The notes under the pieces were generated by a model. That model saw only the letters and a program-made list of their open reading frames with translations. It searched no databases and was not told the origin of the DNA. From Christensenellaceae bacterium (lineage in GTDB: Bacteria; Bacillota; Clostridia; Christensenellales; Aristaeellaceae), in contig JAAYRU010000043.1 of NCBI GenBank assembly GCA_012518615.1, positions 28,060 to 92,059 on the forward strand: a stretch of 64,000 nucleotides of DNA, written 5' to 3'. Positions 1 to 7,736 of the stretch are shown here, in pieces. How positions within the stretch are numbered: position 1 is the first letter of the stretch; every line of letters begins with the position of its first letter. Made by a program: the position numbers and the translations under genes.

Positions 1-2529
1 AGGGTCTGCGGGGATGCTTTCGTCCAGGGGCAAGCTGTCGCCAATGTCCGGTTGCTGAGGCAAGGTATACTGCCCTTGAATACTGCGGATGGCGTTTTGC
101 AAAAGGTCTGCTAAATTATGGTCAGGCAAGGGAACACAGGCAGCTTCCTTGCCGTACAGTCCGCTTATTATTTGCATTTCGCCCAGCACCATGTGGGGGT
201 TATCTAAGAAGTAACTGTTGATGGGAATGCCGTCTTCAGTCTGTCCTAAATGCACCCAGTCCGGCTCAATGTTCTGAGGTTCTTCTCGTTTCTGTAAAAA
301 CAGGATGTCGCTGGTGACTTCCGTGCCGGCATTGGTCTTGAAGGCATTGTTGGGCAGACGAATAGCGCCCAGCAGCTCCGCTCTGCGCGCGATGTATTTG
401 CGTACCTCCGAGGATTGCTTATCCAGGGTGAAGTGCGAGGTAATAAAGGCTATCAGCCCGCCGGGGCGTACCTGATCCAGAGCCTTAGCAAAGAAGTAAT
501 CGTGAATGTTGAACCCCAGTTTGTCATATGCTCGGTCAGGCACACGGTAGTTGCCAAAGGGCACATTGCCAATGGCTAGGTCATAGAAGTCCCGCCTGTC
601 AGTAGTCTCAAAGCCCGCTACAGTGATGTTCGCCTTGGGATAGAGCTTCTGCGCAATCCTGCCTGTGATGCTGTCCAGCTCAACACCATACAACCTGCTG
701 CCGGAAAGTGCTTGAGGCATCAGGCCAAAGAAGTTACCCACCCCCATGGCAGGCTCCAGGATATTGCCGCTTTCAAAGCCCAGCTGTTGAATGGCATCGT
801 ACATGCTTTGAATCACTACGGGGCTGGTATAGTGAGCATTCAGGGTGGATGCACGAGCTGCTGCATACTCATCTGGCGTTAGCAGTTCCTTTAGCTCCTG
901 ATACTCCTTTTCCCATTGGGGCTTATGCTCATCAAAGGCATTGGGCAGAGCGCCCCATCCCACATAGCGGGAGAGTACCTCCTGTTCAGCAGGCGTAGCA
1001 TGACGGTTTTCTTTCTCTAATTCTTGCAGCAAACGGATAGCATCTATATTAGCCTTGTACTTTGCTTTTGGGCCTCCCTCACCCAGGCGCATATCCGTAA
1101 TGCGATGGTTGTCGGGTTCCGGTACGATGGGTTCGTGCATAGGCTCATCCGCAGGCTGCGGAAAGCGTTCCAGCAGAGCAGCAAAGCGCTCAGGGCTTTC
1201 TGCCCGCAGGATGGGATAGAGCAGGGAGGGATCCCGTAGGGTTATGTTTCTTGAGCTAATTTCCTCGATAATGAAAGGTTTGTTATCTTCCAGATAGATA
1301 GTGTCCCCTACTTCAAAAGAAAAAGCGAAGGGCGACTTAACATCACGCTCCGCTTGTTCAATCCAGCTGATTTGCTCCGGCTGGGAAGTAAAGAGGCTTA
1401 ACTGAAGATGATCTCCTTGAGGATGATTTCCTCGACCTGAGCTTTCAGGCTGTTCATCAGCCCTGTCCAGTGTAGGGGATTCTGGGCTTTTATCTTTTCG
1501 TTCAGGTTCTCCTTGCATATCCCCTGCTGCATTAAGGTCTGAAGACGCTCCTGGGCTGTCTGTTCGGTCTGCAACAGGTGCTGATACAGTGTTCCGTTCA
1601 TAAGCATCCTGTTGTACAGTATCTCCCGGTGCTCTTTGAGATATGTCCGGCGCATCCTTCCGTACTTGCCCAGCGTCTCCCCGCTCTCCTCTTTCAGGCT
1701 GATGTCCGGAATCAGGTAATCGCCCATCTGGGTGTAACTCATCTCTTGCATTTTCTGTCCTTTCTGCGGGCATTTCCCGCTCTGTCTGTCTTATATGTCG
1801 TTCAATATCCCTGAGCACTTCTTGGCTGATTCGGCTGACCGCAGTACCCAGGGCGGTAACGGCATCGGGGCTATCAAATTGATACACCGACCGGAATTCC
1901 TGGCTTTCCATGTAGTTATCCGGGGTAAGACCGCATCGGTTCATCAGGGTGTAGGCAATGCTGGCCTGTGCCGCATCACAGAAGATCAGCCCGATGTTAA
2001 GGTCATCGTATTCCTCCAATAAGGAACCGTCAACAATGCCGAGGATGTCATAACGGAAATTGTCCCAATAATCTGCCGCCTGCTGTGCGGCCAGCGCATC
2101 CAAGGTGGTGGCAAGGTTGTTATCGGAAGACAGAAAATACCTTTCCTGCAGGGACTGTGCAAGAGATTCTTGCTGCGCTTCTGTGACCTGCCATGGCTGG
2201 GGCGCAGGCAGTTGCCTTGGGGAGGCCGTGTCCGATACATCAAAGACATAGCGTAGTCTGGGGCGGCCCTGGCTATCATCCAGCAAGGCAATGCCCTTGG
2301 AACCACGCTTGACATAGCGATGCCAGCGCTGATTCCATTTATCATAGGATGTACAGGCGGTAGCATCGGGGCGCTGGGCATGGATGGCTAACTGCTCCGG
2401 AAAACGATAGGGATAAAGGTGGCTGGCAGTCCGCAGAAAGGATGTCCAGTTGCTGTGACTGCGGGTAAGAGAAACGGTTGCGTCCTGAATCAGGCGATAG
2501 TAATCATAAATTTGAATGGCCAATTGCAT
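1..2529 (-). CDS. Helicase / N6-adenine methylase giant protein, N-terminal part (runs off left edge)
   Basis: An open frame of about 843 codons continues past position 1. The N-terminus (about residues 1-180) resembles the ArdC/LPD-type regions found on mobile-element proteins. A polar, repeat-poor linker follows at about 210-370. Then comes a Rossmann methyltransferase fold with ILEPAMGVGNFFG (SAM-binding, about residues 580-595) and IGNVPFGNY, a variant of the adenine-methylase NPPY motif, near residue 654. In related elements the missing C-terminal part carries SNF2/DEAD helicase motifs; that is family knowledge, not seen here. The start is uncertain. The ATG at 2529 sits only 1 nt from its GGAGG, whereas a TTG two codons later (2523) has 7-nt spacing and is the likelier start. 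The role may be protection or processing of transferred DNA (inference). Confidence 0.85.
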   Translation of the reverse strand, partial: MQLAIQIYDYYRLIQDATVSLTRSHSNWTSFLRTASHLYPYRFPEQLAIHAQRPDATACTSYDKWNQRWHRYVKRGSKGIALLDDSQGRPRLRYVFDVSDTASPRQLPAPQPWQVTEAQQESLAQSLQERYFLSSDNNLATTLDALAAQQAADYWDNFRYDILGIVDGSLLEEYDDLNIGLIFCDAAQASIAYTLMNRCGLTPDNYMESQEFRSVYQFDSPDAVTALGTAVSRISQEVLRDIERHIRQTEREMPAERTENARDELHPDGRLPDSGHQPERGERGDAGQVRKDAPDISQRAPGDTVQQDAYERNTVSAPVADRTDSPGASSDLNAAGDMQGEPERKDKSPESPTLDRADEQPESSGRGNHPQGDHLQLSLFTSQPEQISWIEQAERDVKSPFAFSFEVGDTIYLEDNKPFIIEEISSRNITLRDPSLLYPILRAESPERFAALLERFPQPADEPMHEPIVPEPDNHRITDMRLGEGGPKAKYKANIDAIRLLQELEKENRHATPAEQEVLSRYVGWGALPNAFDEHKPQWEKEYQELKELLTPDEYAAARASTLNAHYTSPVVIQSMYDAIQQLGFESGNILEPAMGVGNFFGLMPQALSGSRLYGVELDSITGRIAQKLYPKANITVAGFETTDRRDFYDLAIGNVPFGNYRVPDRAYDKLGFNIHDYFFAKALDQVRPGGLIAFITSHFTLDKQSSEVRKYIARRAELLGAIRLPNNAFKTNAGTEVTSDILFLQKREEPQNIEPDWVHLGQTEDGIPINSYFLDNPHMVLGEMQIISGLYGKEAACVPLPDHNLADLLQNAIRSIQGQYTLPQQPDIGDSLPLDESIPADP

Positions 2530-2597
2530 CCCTCCTTTGGACAGACAAACAACGGCAAACGCTCAGGCCTGCCGTTGTTTGCTGGGTGTATGTTTCG

Positions 2598-2810
2598 TTA
2601 GATGCCGGGGGTCAGGTCAAGGGCGAGGTACTCCTCATCTGTAATGGCATGTAGTTTGCCGATGACCGACTGGCATAGCTTCCGCAGTTCCGTTTCATCC
2701 GCTTCGAGGTGCGGAAGCACTTCCTCCAGGGCTTGAATAGCTTCGGTGCGATTGCTTGCCTGTACACTGTAGATGACAAGCAGGTTCTGTTCATCAAAGG
2801 TAAATGGCAT
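2598..2810 (-). CDS. TnpW-family transposon-encoded small protein
   Basis: A 70-residue acidic protein beginning MPFTFDEQNLL and ending with DEEYLALDLTPGI. Both ends match the TnpW family found beside the helicase-methylase gene in Clostridia ICEs. I chose the ATG at 2810 because an AAAGGAG lies 9 nt upstream. A longer upstream reading would put that Shine-Dalgarno inside the coding region. The sequence is helical with many Glu residues and no catalytic motif, signal peptide or membrane segment. No biochemical function is established for the family to my knowledge. Its position between the ArdC/YodL gene and the helicase-methylase suggests co-transcription with the conjugation genes. Confidence 0.72.
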   Translation of the reverse strand: MPFTFDEQNLLVIYSVQASNRTEAIQALEEVLPHLEADETELRKLCQSVIGKLHAITDEEYLALDLTPGI

Positions 2811-2875
2811 AGTTTTTTCTCCTTTCATTTTGACCAATATGAGGGCTTCTAGCGCGGTAGACAAGGATGCCAGCG

Positions 2876-4756
2876 TTATCGCTGAAAATCCGTTCGCTGA
2901 TACCTACCCGTAGCATCGCTATGGCTTGCCTGCCTGATTTGCGCCAGTACCGATTTGCGGGGTGTTTCCTTAGCAGACACCCTTTCCTGTTGTGCCTGTC
3001 TGGTTTCCGTTTTTTTCAGGTCGGGCTGTTTCTGCTCTGCCGGCTTTGGGGTAGGCATATTATTGAGAAGACCATCCAGTTGGTTGTCGTTTTGTTCCAG
3101 CATATCCTCCAGAGTGCGTGTAGGGTTTCTGCTGGAGAAAAAACCTGGCAACTCTACAAACCCCCATCTATCCACATAGTGGCAGGTAATCTGTCCGCTT
3201 TGCTTTAAGGCAATAACATCCCCCATGGATAGGCTGCGCATGGCGCTGTCCCAGGGTTTTGCCTCATTGAATCGGATATAAAGCTGATTGAGCACCGCTT
3301 GGGTGTCCTCAGCTTGGGGCATTTTGCCGCTGTGTACGGCATCATAGTGCTGTGGACTCAGCGTATCCTTCACCTGCTGATAGGGCTTAAAGCGCATATC
3401 CCGCAGTTCCTCCCCGGAACGCATTTGATAGATGAGATAGACATCTTTCTGGCTGTCCCTGAATAACTGCTCTGCGTCCCTGCCTTGTGCCTCCCGGTTT
3501 TCGGGGAGGCTTGCCGCCTGCCAGTCAGTCTTGGTGATGCCGCAGATGCCAGTATGGCTCATGATGTCTTCCATACGGGTGGCAAGGGTCTGCGCATTAC
3601 CCTCACCCAGCAGGTGAACAGACAAGCCCCGTTCAAACAACTCCATCGCACGCTCCCGGCTTAAAGGGTGCATGTCCTGGTCGGTATAACCAAAGGAAGG
3701 AAGCACCTCCGGTGTCATGAGAGGATCGGGAACAGGGATTTCTGTCACCGGAGATGACAGCGCCTGCTCCGGTTGCAGGCTGTTTGATGAAGGCATGGTT
3801 TCTTCCGGCACCACCTCCACATCCAAGCCCCACTCCTTGCGGATTTCGTTAATGTTGCGGTCAATGTCCGTGATGATTTCCGATGCCGTGCGGTTAATGG
3901 TTTCCAGGGATTCCTTGAGTGCGGTCAGTTCCTTGTCCTTGCTCCATGTGGCAATATATCCAAAGCTGTTTTCCTCTGTAGCGATGCCATAGTAGGCACA
4001 GACGGCATAGGCCACGCTTTCGGCTTCCACTTCATGGGTGCCCCGGTCTTTGCGCAGCACGCTTTCATCCCTTTGGTCAATGGCCAGTTGCGCCTTGGTA
4101 TGCAGCTTGGCATGGGTTAACTCATGCACTGCGGTAGAAACCGTCTGCGCCTGGCTCATGCCTTCCCGAAGGACAATACGATTGTTGTTTTCAGAAAAGA
4201 TGCCGTCCACATGGGGAGGAACATCCCCCATTTCCATTGGGACAGGAGAGGTGCGTTTTAAGGCCTCCATGAAGATGTCGTATTGTTCCACAGAGCCTGT
4301 CAGGTCGCTGACAATTTCGGGCAGAGGTTTGCCCTTGGTCTGGGACACATCAAAGACGGTGACAGGCCGAAAGAAAGGCACCGTGATTTCTTTCTTGTCA
4401 ATAAGGGGATTCCCTTCATGATCCAGCAGGGGTTCTCTTGTAGCAGGGTCGATGCGCTGAGTCTCTATGGTCTTTTTGCGAGGCATAGGCGCTATGATAC
4501 GGATGCCCTTTTCGCCTCGCTGCACATTGCGGGAGAACTGGTCGCGCCATTTGTTGAAGCCTGCCACCAGGGTAGCATCCGGCTTTTGCAGGTAGATGAG
4601 CATGGTGTTGTTCAGGGAGTAGCGATGAAAGCGGGACATGGTGCGCAGATACTGGGCGTACCTGTCACTTTGAAACAATTCTTGAATGCCCTTTTCTATG
4701 CCCGCTGTCAGCTCCGTCAACTTTTCCCTGACGGTAGGTTTGGTGGTTTCAGACAT
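2876..4756 (-). CDS. ArdC-like antirestriction protein with zincin and YodL-type C-terminal domains
   Basis: 626 residues. The first ~110 residues (from VREKLTELTAGIEKGIQ through SLNNTMLIYLQKPDATLVAGFNKW) are the ArdC N-terminal ssDNA-binding domain. A zinc metallopeptidase-like region follows with HELTHAK near residue 211 and Glu-rich helices (EVEAESVAYAVC) that would supply the third ligand. The C-terminal half (about 370-560) contains a YodL-type region (LYIRFNEAKPWDS, MGDVIALKQSG). The tail PRKSVLAQIRQA is typical of DUF4316-type endings. ArdC proteins protect incoming single-stranded plasmid DNA from restriction, which fits conjugative entry. The start has AAAGGAG 5 nt upstream. It is probably expressed early in a new host; that is inference. 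Confidence 0.85.
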   Translation of the reverse strand: MSETTKPTVREKLTELTAGIEKGIQELFQSDRYAQYLRTMSRFHRYSLNNTMLIYLQKPDATLVAGFNKWRDQFSRNVQRGEKGIRIIAPMPRKKTIETQRIDPATREPLLDHEGNPLIDKKEITVPFFRPVTVFDVSQTKGKPLPEIVSDLTGSVEQYDIFMEALKRTSPVPMEMGDVPPHVDGIFSENNNRIVLREGMSQAQTVSTAVHELTHAKLHTKAQLAIDQRDESVLRKDRGTHEVEAESVAYAVCAYYGIATEENSFGYIATWSKDKELTALKESLETINRTASEIITDIDRNINEIRKEWGLDVEVVPEETMPSSNSLQPEQALSSPVTEIPVPDPLMTPEVLPSFGYTDQDMHPLSRERAMELFERGLSVHLLGEGNAQTLATRMEDIMSHTGICGITKTDWQAASLPENREAQGRDAEQLFRDSQKDVYLIYQMRSGEELRDMRFKPYQQVKDTLSPQHYDAVHSGKMPQAEDTQAVLNQLYIRFNEAKPWDSAMRSLSMGDVIALKQSGQITCHYVDRWGFVELPGFFSSRNPTRTLEDMLEQNDNQLDGLLNNMPTPKPAEQKQPDLKKTETRQAQQERVSAKETPRKSVLAQIRQASHSDATGRYQRTDFQR

Positions 4757-4834
4757 ATGAACTCCTTTCCTTATTGTTCATGATTGTTAGGTTTGTGCTT
4801 TTACCGCATCAAACGCTCCAGAAGATTGCCAAGG

Positions 4835-5614
4835 TCATGCATCCCCCTCATATGGGTTGTCCATTTCATCCTCATCATCATCGTCAAAGGCATCGTCTTC
4901 AAATCCATACATCTCATCAAAGGCTGGAGCCTGTTTAGCTTTTCCGCCGCCCTTTCCACGCTGGATGTAGAAGAAAGCGCCTCCTGCTACGGCCAGAACC
5001 GCTATCAGGATGATGCCACCCATGCCCGTGCCTTTGTTAACGGGCGCTGGCGGTGTTTCCGGCTCAGATGTCGGCGCAGGCTTGGGGGTAGGCGTAGGTG
5101 CAACGCCTTTGCACTCTGTCATGTCTTTTTTGCATACCGGACAAGCGACGTTAACTGCTCCTGGCTGGCATTTATCCTTACAGATGCAGGACTGGGTTAA
5201 ACCTTCTTTTTCCTCGTCATCCAGCAGGGTCATCAGGTCTGCCTCGTCCACCTTGTTCAGAAAGAAGGTATCAAACTGTTCGCCCGCCGTGTCCGTGGGC
5301 TTGTCGTAGTCAATGACCAGGAAGAAGGGGTTGCCCTTTCTGGTTTCCAAGGTGACGAACTGTTTGTTGGTGTGCTTGTCAAACAGCAAATCACGGGTGA
5401 CGGCATTGCCATCTACCGTAAGAGGGCTGCCCGTTGTGACAGCAGCGGGCGCGACGGTTGATGCAGGATACAGTGCGCTATACGGGTCAGGCGTCCAGTG
5501 GGGAATGTCCTCGCAGAAAATGTACTCTGAGTAGTCAATCTCCTGCGCCATGCCCATGGTTGCCAGGCACAGCAGGAACAGCGTTACCAGAAAACAAATG
5601 AAGCGCTTAGGCAT
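4835..5614 (-). CDS. DUF4366 (CD1107-type) secreted, membrane-anchored ICE protein
   Basis: 259 residues. It has an N-terminal signal peptide (MPKRFICFLVTLFLLCL..., to about residue 25) and an extracellular region with a Cys cluster near residues 140-165 (CICKDKC then CPVCKKDMTEC). A Pro/Thr linker (APTPTPKPAPTSEPE) and one membrane helix (GGIILIAVLAVAGGAFFYI) follow, and the tail is extremely acidic (DDDDEDEMDNPYEGDA). This architecture is that of the DUF4366 proteins in Tn1549-type elements, presumed part of the surface side of the conjugation machine. The ATG at 5614 has AGGAGG 9 nt upstream and overlaps the end of the DUF4315 gene by 8 nt, so the two are probably translationally coupled. 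Confidence 0.85.
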   Translation of the reverse strand: MPKRFICFLVTLFLLCLATMGMAQEIDYSEYIFCEDIPHWTPDPYSALYPASTVAPAAVTTGSPLTVDGNAVTRDLLFDKHTNKQFVTLETRKGNPFFLVIDYDKPTDTAGEQFDTFFLNKVDEADLMTLLDDEEKEGLTQSCICKDKCQPGAVNVACPVCKKDMTECKGVAPTPTPKPAPTSEPETPPAPVNKGTGMGGIILIAVLAVAGGAFFYIQRGKGGGKAKQAPAFDEMYGFEDDAFDDDDEDEMDNPYEGDA

Positions 5615-5852
5615 GGCTTGTATCCTCCTGTGCAGGATGTGCCTTGGGCACAATGGATTGGGTTTTTGCTCTGTCCAGCAGGTCTTTCAGCATTTGAGGG
5701 GTAACATTGCATTCATTGAGCATTTGGAGCATCAGGGTATTGTGAATTTCTGTGCGCTGCTTCAGGTATTTATCCTGCTGCGCCTGGATGATGGAGAGCT
5801 TTTTTCCGTTGCTTTCAATCAGACGGTTCAGCCTTTTGAGTTCCTTGTTCAT
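5607..5852 (-). CDS. DUF4315 family small coiled-coil protein
   Basis: 81 residues. The first 45 are a charged amphipathic helix (MNKELKRLNRLIESNGKKL then QAQQDKYLKQRTEI), followed by a helix with NVTPQMLKDLL. Length, coiled-coil character and position between the NlpC/P60 and DUF4366 genes match the DUF4315 family of Clostridia conjugative elements. AAAGGAGG lies 6-7 nt before the ATG. There is no signal peptide or membrane segment, so it is cytoplasmic. Function is unknown; a small accessory or scaffold role beside the VirB4/NlpC proteins is only inference. Confidence 0.82.
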   Translation of the reverse strand: MNKELKRLNRLIESNGKKLSIIQAQQDKYLKQRTEIHNTLMLQMLNECNVTPQMLKDLLDRAKTQSIVPKAHPAQEDTSHA

Positions 5853-5885
5853 GTCGTCCTCCTTTTGTGTTTCTGGTTTTGTGGT

Positions 5886-7736
5886 TTAGCGGGGTATGCG
5901 CCCGAAGGCATAGAAGTGTTCGATGTGGTAGGCATCGTCCGTAGGGGTGAACTGAATGGGGTCGCCGCAATGAATCATGGTGTTCTGATTCACCATGATG
6001 CCTACATGGGTGACATCGTTATTCGCTTCAAAGGTTTTGGTAAAGAAGATGAGGTCGCCGGGTCTTACTTCTTCTGCCGTGATGACGGTACTGCGGTCAT
6101 ACAGCCCCTGAGAACCCAGGCGGCCAATGTTCCATCCGCACTGATTGAGCACCCAGGAGACAAAGCCGGAACAGTCAAAGGAAGTCGCAGGGCTGGCCCC
6201 ACCCCAGACATAGGGGTAACCCAGGTATTTGCTTGCCTCTTCAAAGATGGCCGCAAAGACAGGGTCTTGCAGGTCTTCAGCGGGCGGCTCATACTCCGGG
6301 TATTCCGCTACCAGGTACTTATGGATATAGGGAGAGCCAGGGAAGAGATCAGGGCGGTTACCCAGCTGCGACATGTACATGGCGTACAGGCCCATTTGCT
6401 GCCTGCTCATTAGATAGACAGGCAGGTGTGAAAGATTGAAGTTCTCTATTTCCACATGCACTGTTCGGTACAGGTAGGGGATAGATACCTCATACTGGTA
6501 ATACTCCGGCACCCATTTGCCGGTATAGGGGTCTTTCACATAGCGGATGCCTGTCTGCCATTCGGTGCGGTAGCGGGTTTCCGTGGTAACCGTTTCTGTG
6601 CGGATATACTGCCTGTCAAAGATGGTGTGCAGCAGTCCCGCCACATCGTCTATTGTCCAGGGCTTGGCGTTTTTCAGCGCACTGAGCATGGAGATAAGAA
6701 CATAAGGGTCATGCTCTATCTTGTCGCAGTCAATGGTTACAGCGTCATACTCCGGATGAAGGCTCAGGTAGTTGTCCAGCTCCTGTTGCAGGTCAGTCTC
6801 CATCTGCTTGTACATGGCTTCCGCCGCCTTCATATCGGCATCCTCCGCCGGATAGGTGGCAGATGCCACCGAGGTCAGGGTGCCTTCCAGAAGCACCGAG
6901 CAGGAAGACAGGCTATTCATTACCAGCAGCAACATGGCAAACAGTCCGCCTACCAGTAAGGCTGAGCGTTTTTTCCGGCGAATGAAGGCTTTACTGCCCT
7001 GGAATTTACTTTTTATCTTGTCCACCAGGGTAGCGCCTGCCGTAACGGGTTGGCTGCCTGCCTTGCGGGCAGCAGCATACTGTTTCCGAATGGCCTTCTT
7101 CTGCTGCCAGCGGGAGAAGGGGTTACTGGAGAAGGTAGGATTCTCCGTCGTGGTCTGCTGGGATGGTTTGACTGCGCCCGCTGCACGGGAAGCATTGCTT
7201 CCTGACTCCACTGCCTCCGTGCTTTCCTTGGCTTCCCTCGCCGGGGTACTGCGCCTGGCCTTCATTTGCCTGGTTCTGTCCCGTTGCTGACGAAGGAAAC
7301 GCAGGGTGCTGCTTGCGCTCTTTTGCGTGCTGTGGGCGGCTTCCAGCCCTGTATTGTCTTCCTCCTGGCGATCCAGCTCATGGTGAACACCTGCGCTGAC
7401 TGCTTTCAAAGACAGGGGCATTCCCTTCTTTCTGCCCACGGGGTTTAAGCTCATGTCCGGATTTTCTTCAAAGAAAAGGCGACGCGCTTGTGAACGCTTC
7501 GTCTTTTGTTGGGATGTGGATTTGTCGATAGGTGTAGAACCATCCATGGGTGAAGGAGCAATGAGCTTGGCCTTCTCTTTTTGATGAGTCCCGGCTTTTT
7601 CCTGAGCGCTTGGGGGTATCCGTGCCTGTGCTTTGTCAGGCGGTTTAGTGGGCGATGCGCCTTCTGTTCCTTGTGACTTTACGCCCTCCCGCTCCAATTC
7701 TTCCTTGCTGAATTTCAAGGGGGAAGCCTTTTTCAC
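5886..7736 (-). CDS. NlpC/P60 peptidoglycan hydrolase of the conjugation machinery (CD1108-type)
   Basis: 616 residues. A long basic, disordered cytoplasmic N-terminus (about 1-255, rich in Lys, Gln, Ser and Thr) precedes one membrane helix (SALLVGGLFAMLLLVMNSL, about 258-278). An extracellular region follows, ending in an NlpC/P60 domain: YPYVWGGASPATSFDCSGFVSW carries the catalytic Cys near residue 521, and DVTHVGIMV supplies the His. Family members cleave cell-wall peptides and correspond to the VirB1-like wall hydrolase that opens peptidoglycan for the secretion channel. The GTG start overlaps the stop of virB4 in a GTGA arrangement, so translation is coupled. The central lysozyme-like domain seen in some relatives is not evident; that stretch is not clearly assigned. 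Confidence 0.88.
   Translation of the reverse strand: MKKASPLKFSKEELEREGVKSQGTEGASPTKPPDKAQARIPPSAQEKAGTHQKEKAKLIAPSPMDGSTPIDKSTSQQKTKRSQARRLFFEENPDMSLNPVGRKKGMPLSLKAVSAGVHHELDRQEEDNTGLEAAHSTQKSASSTLRFLRQQRDRTRQMKARRSTPAREAKESTEAVESGSNASRAAGAVKPSQQTTTENPTFSSNPFSRWQQKKAIRKQYAAARKAGSQPVTAGATLVDKIKSKFQGSKAFIRRKKRSALLVGGLFAMLLLVMNSLSSCSVLLEGTLTSVASATYPAEDADMKAAEAMYKQMETDLQQELDNYLSLHPEYDAVTIDCDKIEHDPYVLISMLSALKNAKPWTIDDVAGLLHTIFDRQYIRTETVTTETRYRTEWQTGIRYVKDPYTGKWVPEYYQYEVSIPYLYRTVHVEIENFNLSHLPVYLMSRQQMGLYAMYMSQLGNRPDLFPGSPYIHKYLVAEYPEYEPPAEDLQDPVFAAIFEEASKYLGYPYVWGGASPATSFDCSGFVSWVLNQCGWNIGRLGSQGLYDRSTVITAEEVRPGDLIFFTKTFEANNDVTHVGIMVNQNTMIHCGDPIQFTPTDDAYHIEHFYAFGRIPR

Noticed and set aside
1398..2381. 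Two shorter leftward frames inside the helicase-methylase gene
   Set aside because: They are in other frames than the continuous 843-codon reading that carries the methylase motifs and have no family resemblance.
5550..6413. Long rightward open frame inside the NlpC/P60 and DUF4315 region
   Set aside because: It is antisense to genes with clear family motifs, has no ribosome-binding site and reads as a shadow frame in G+C-rich DNA.
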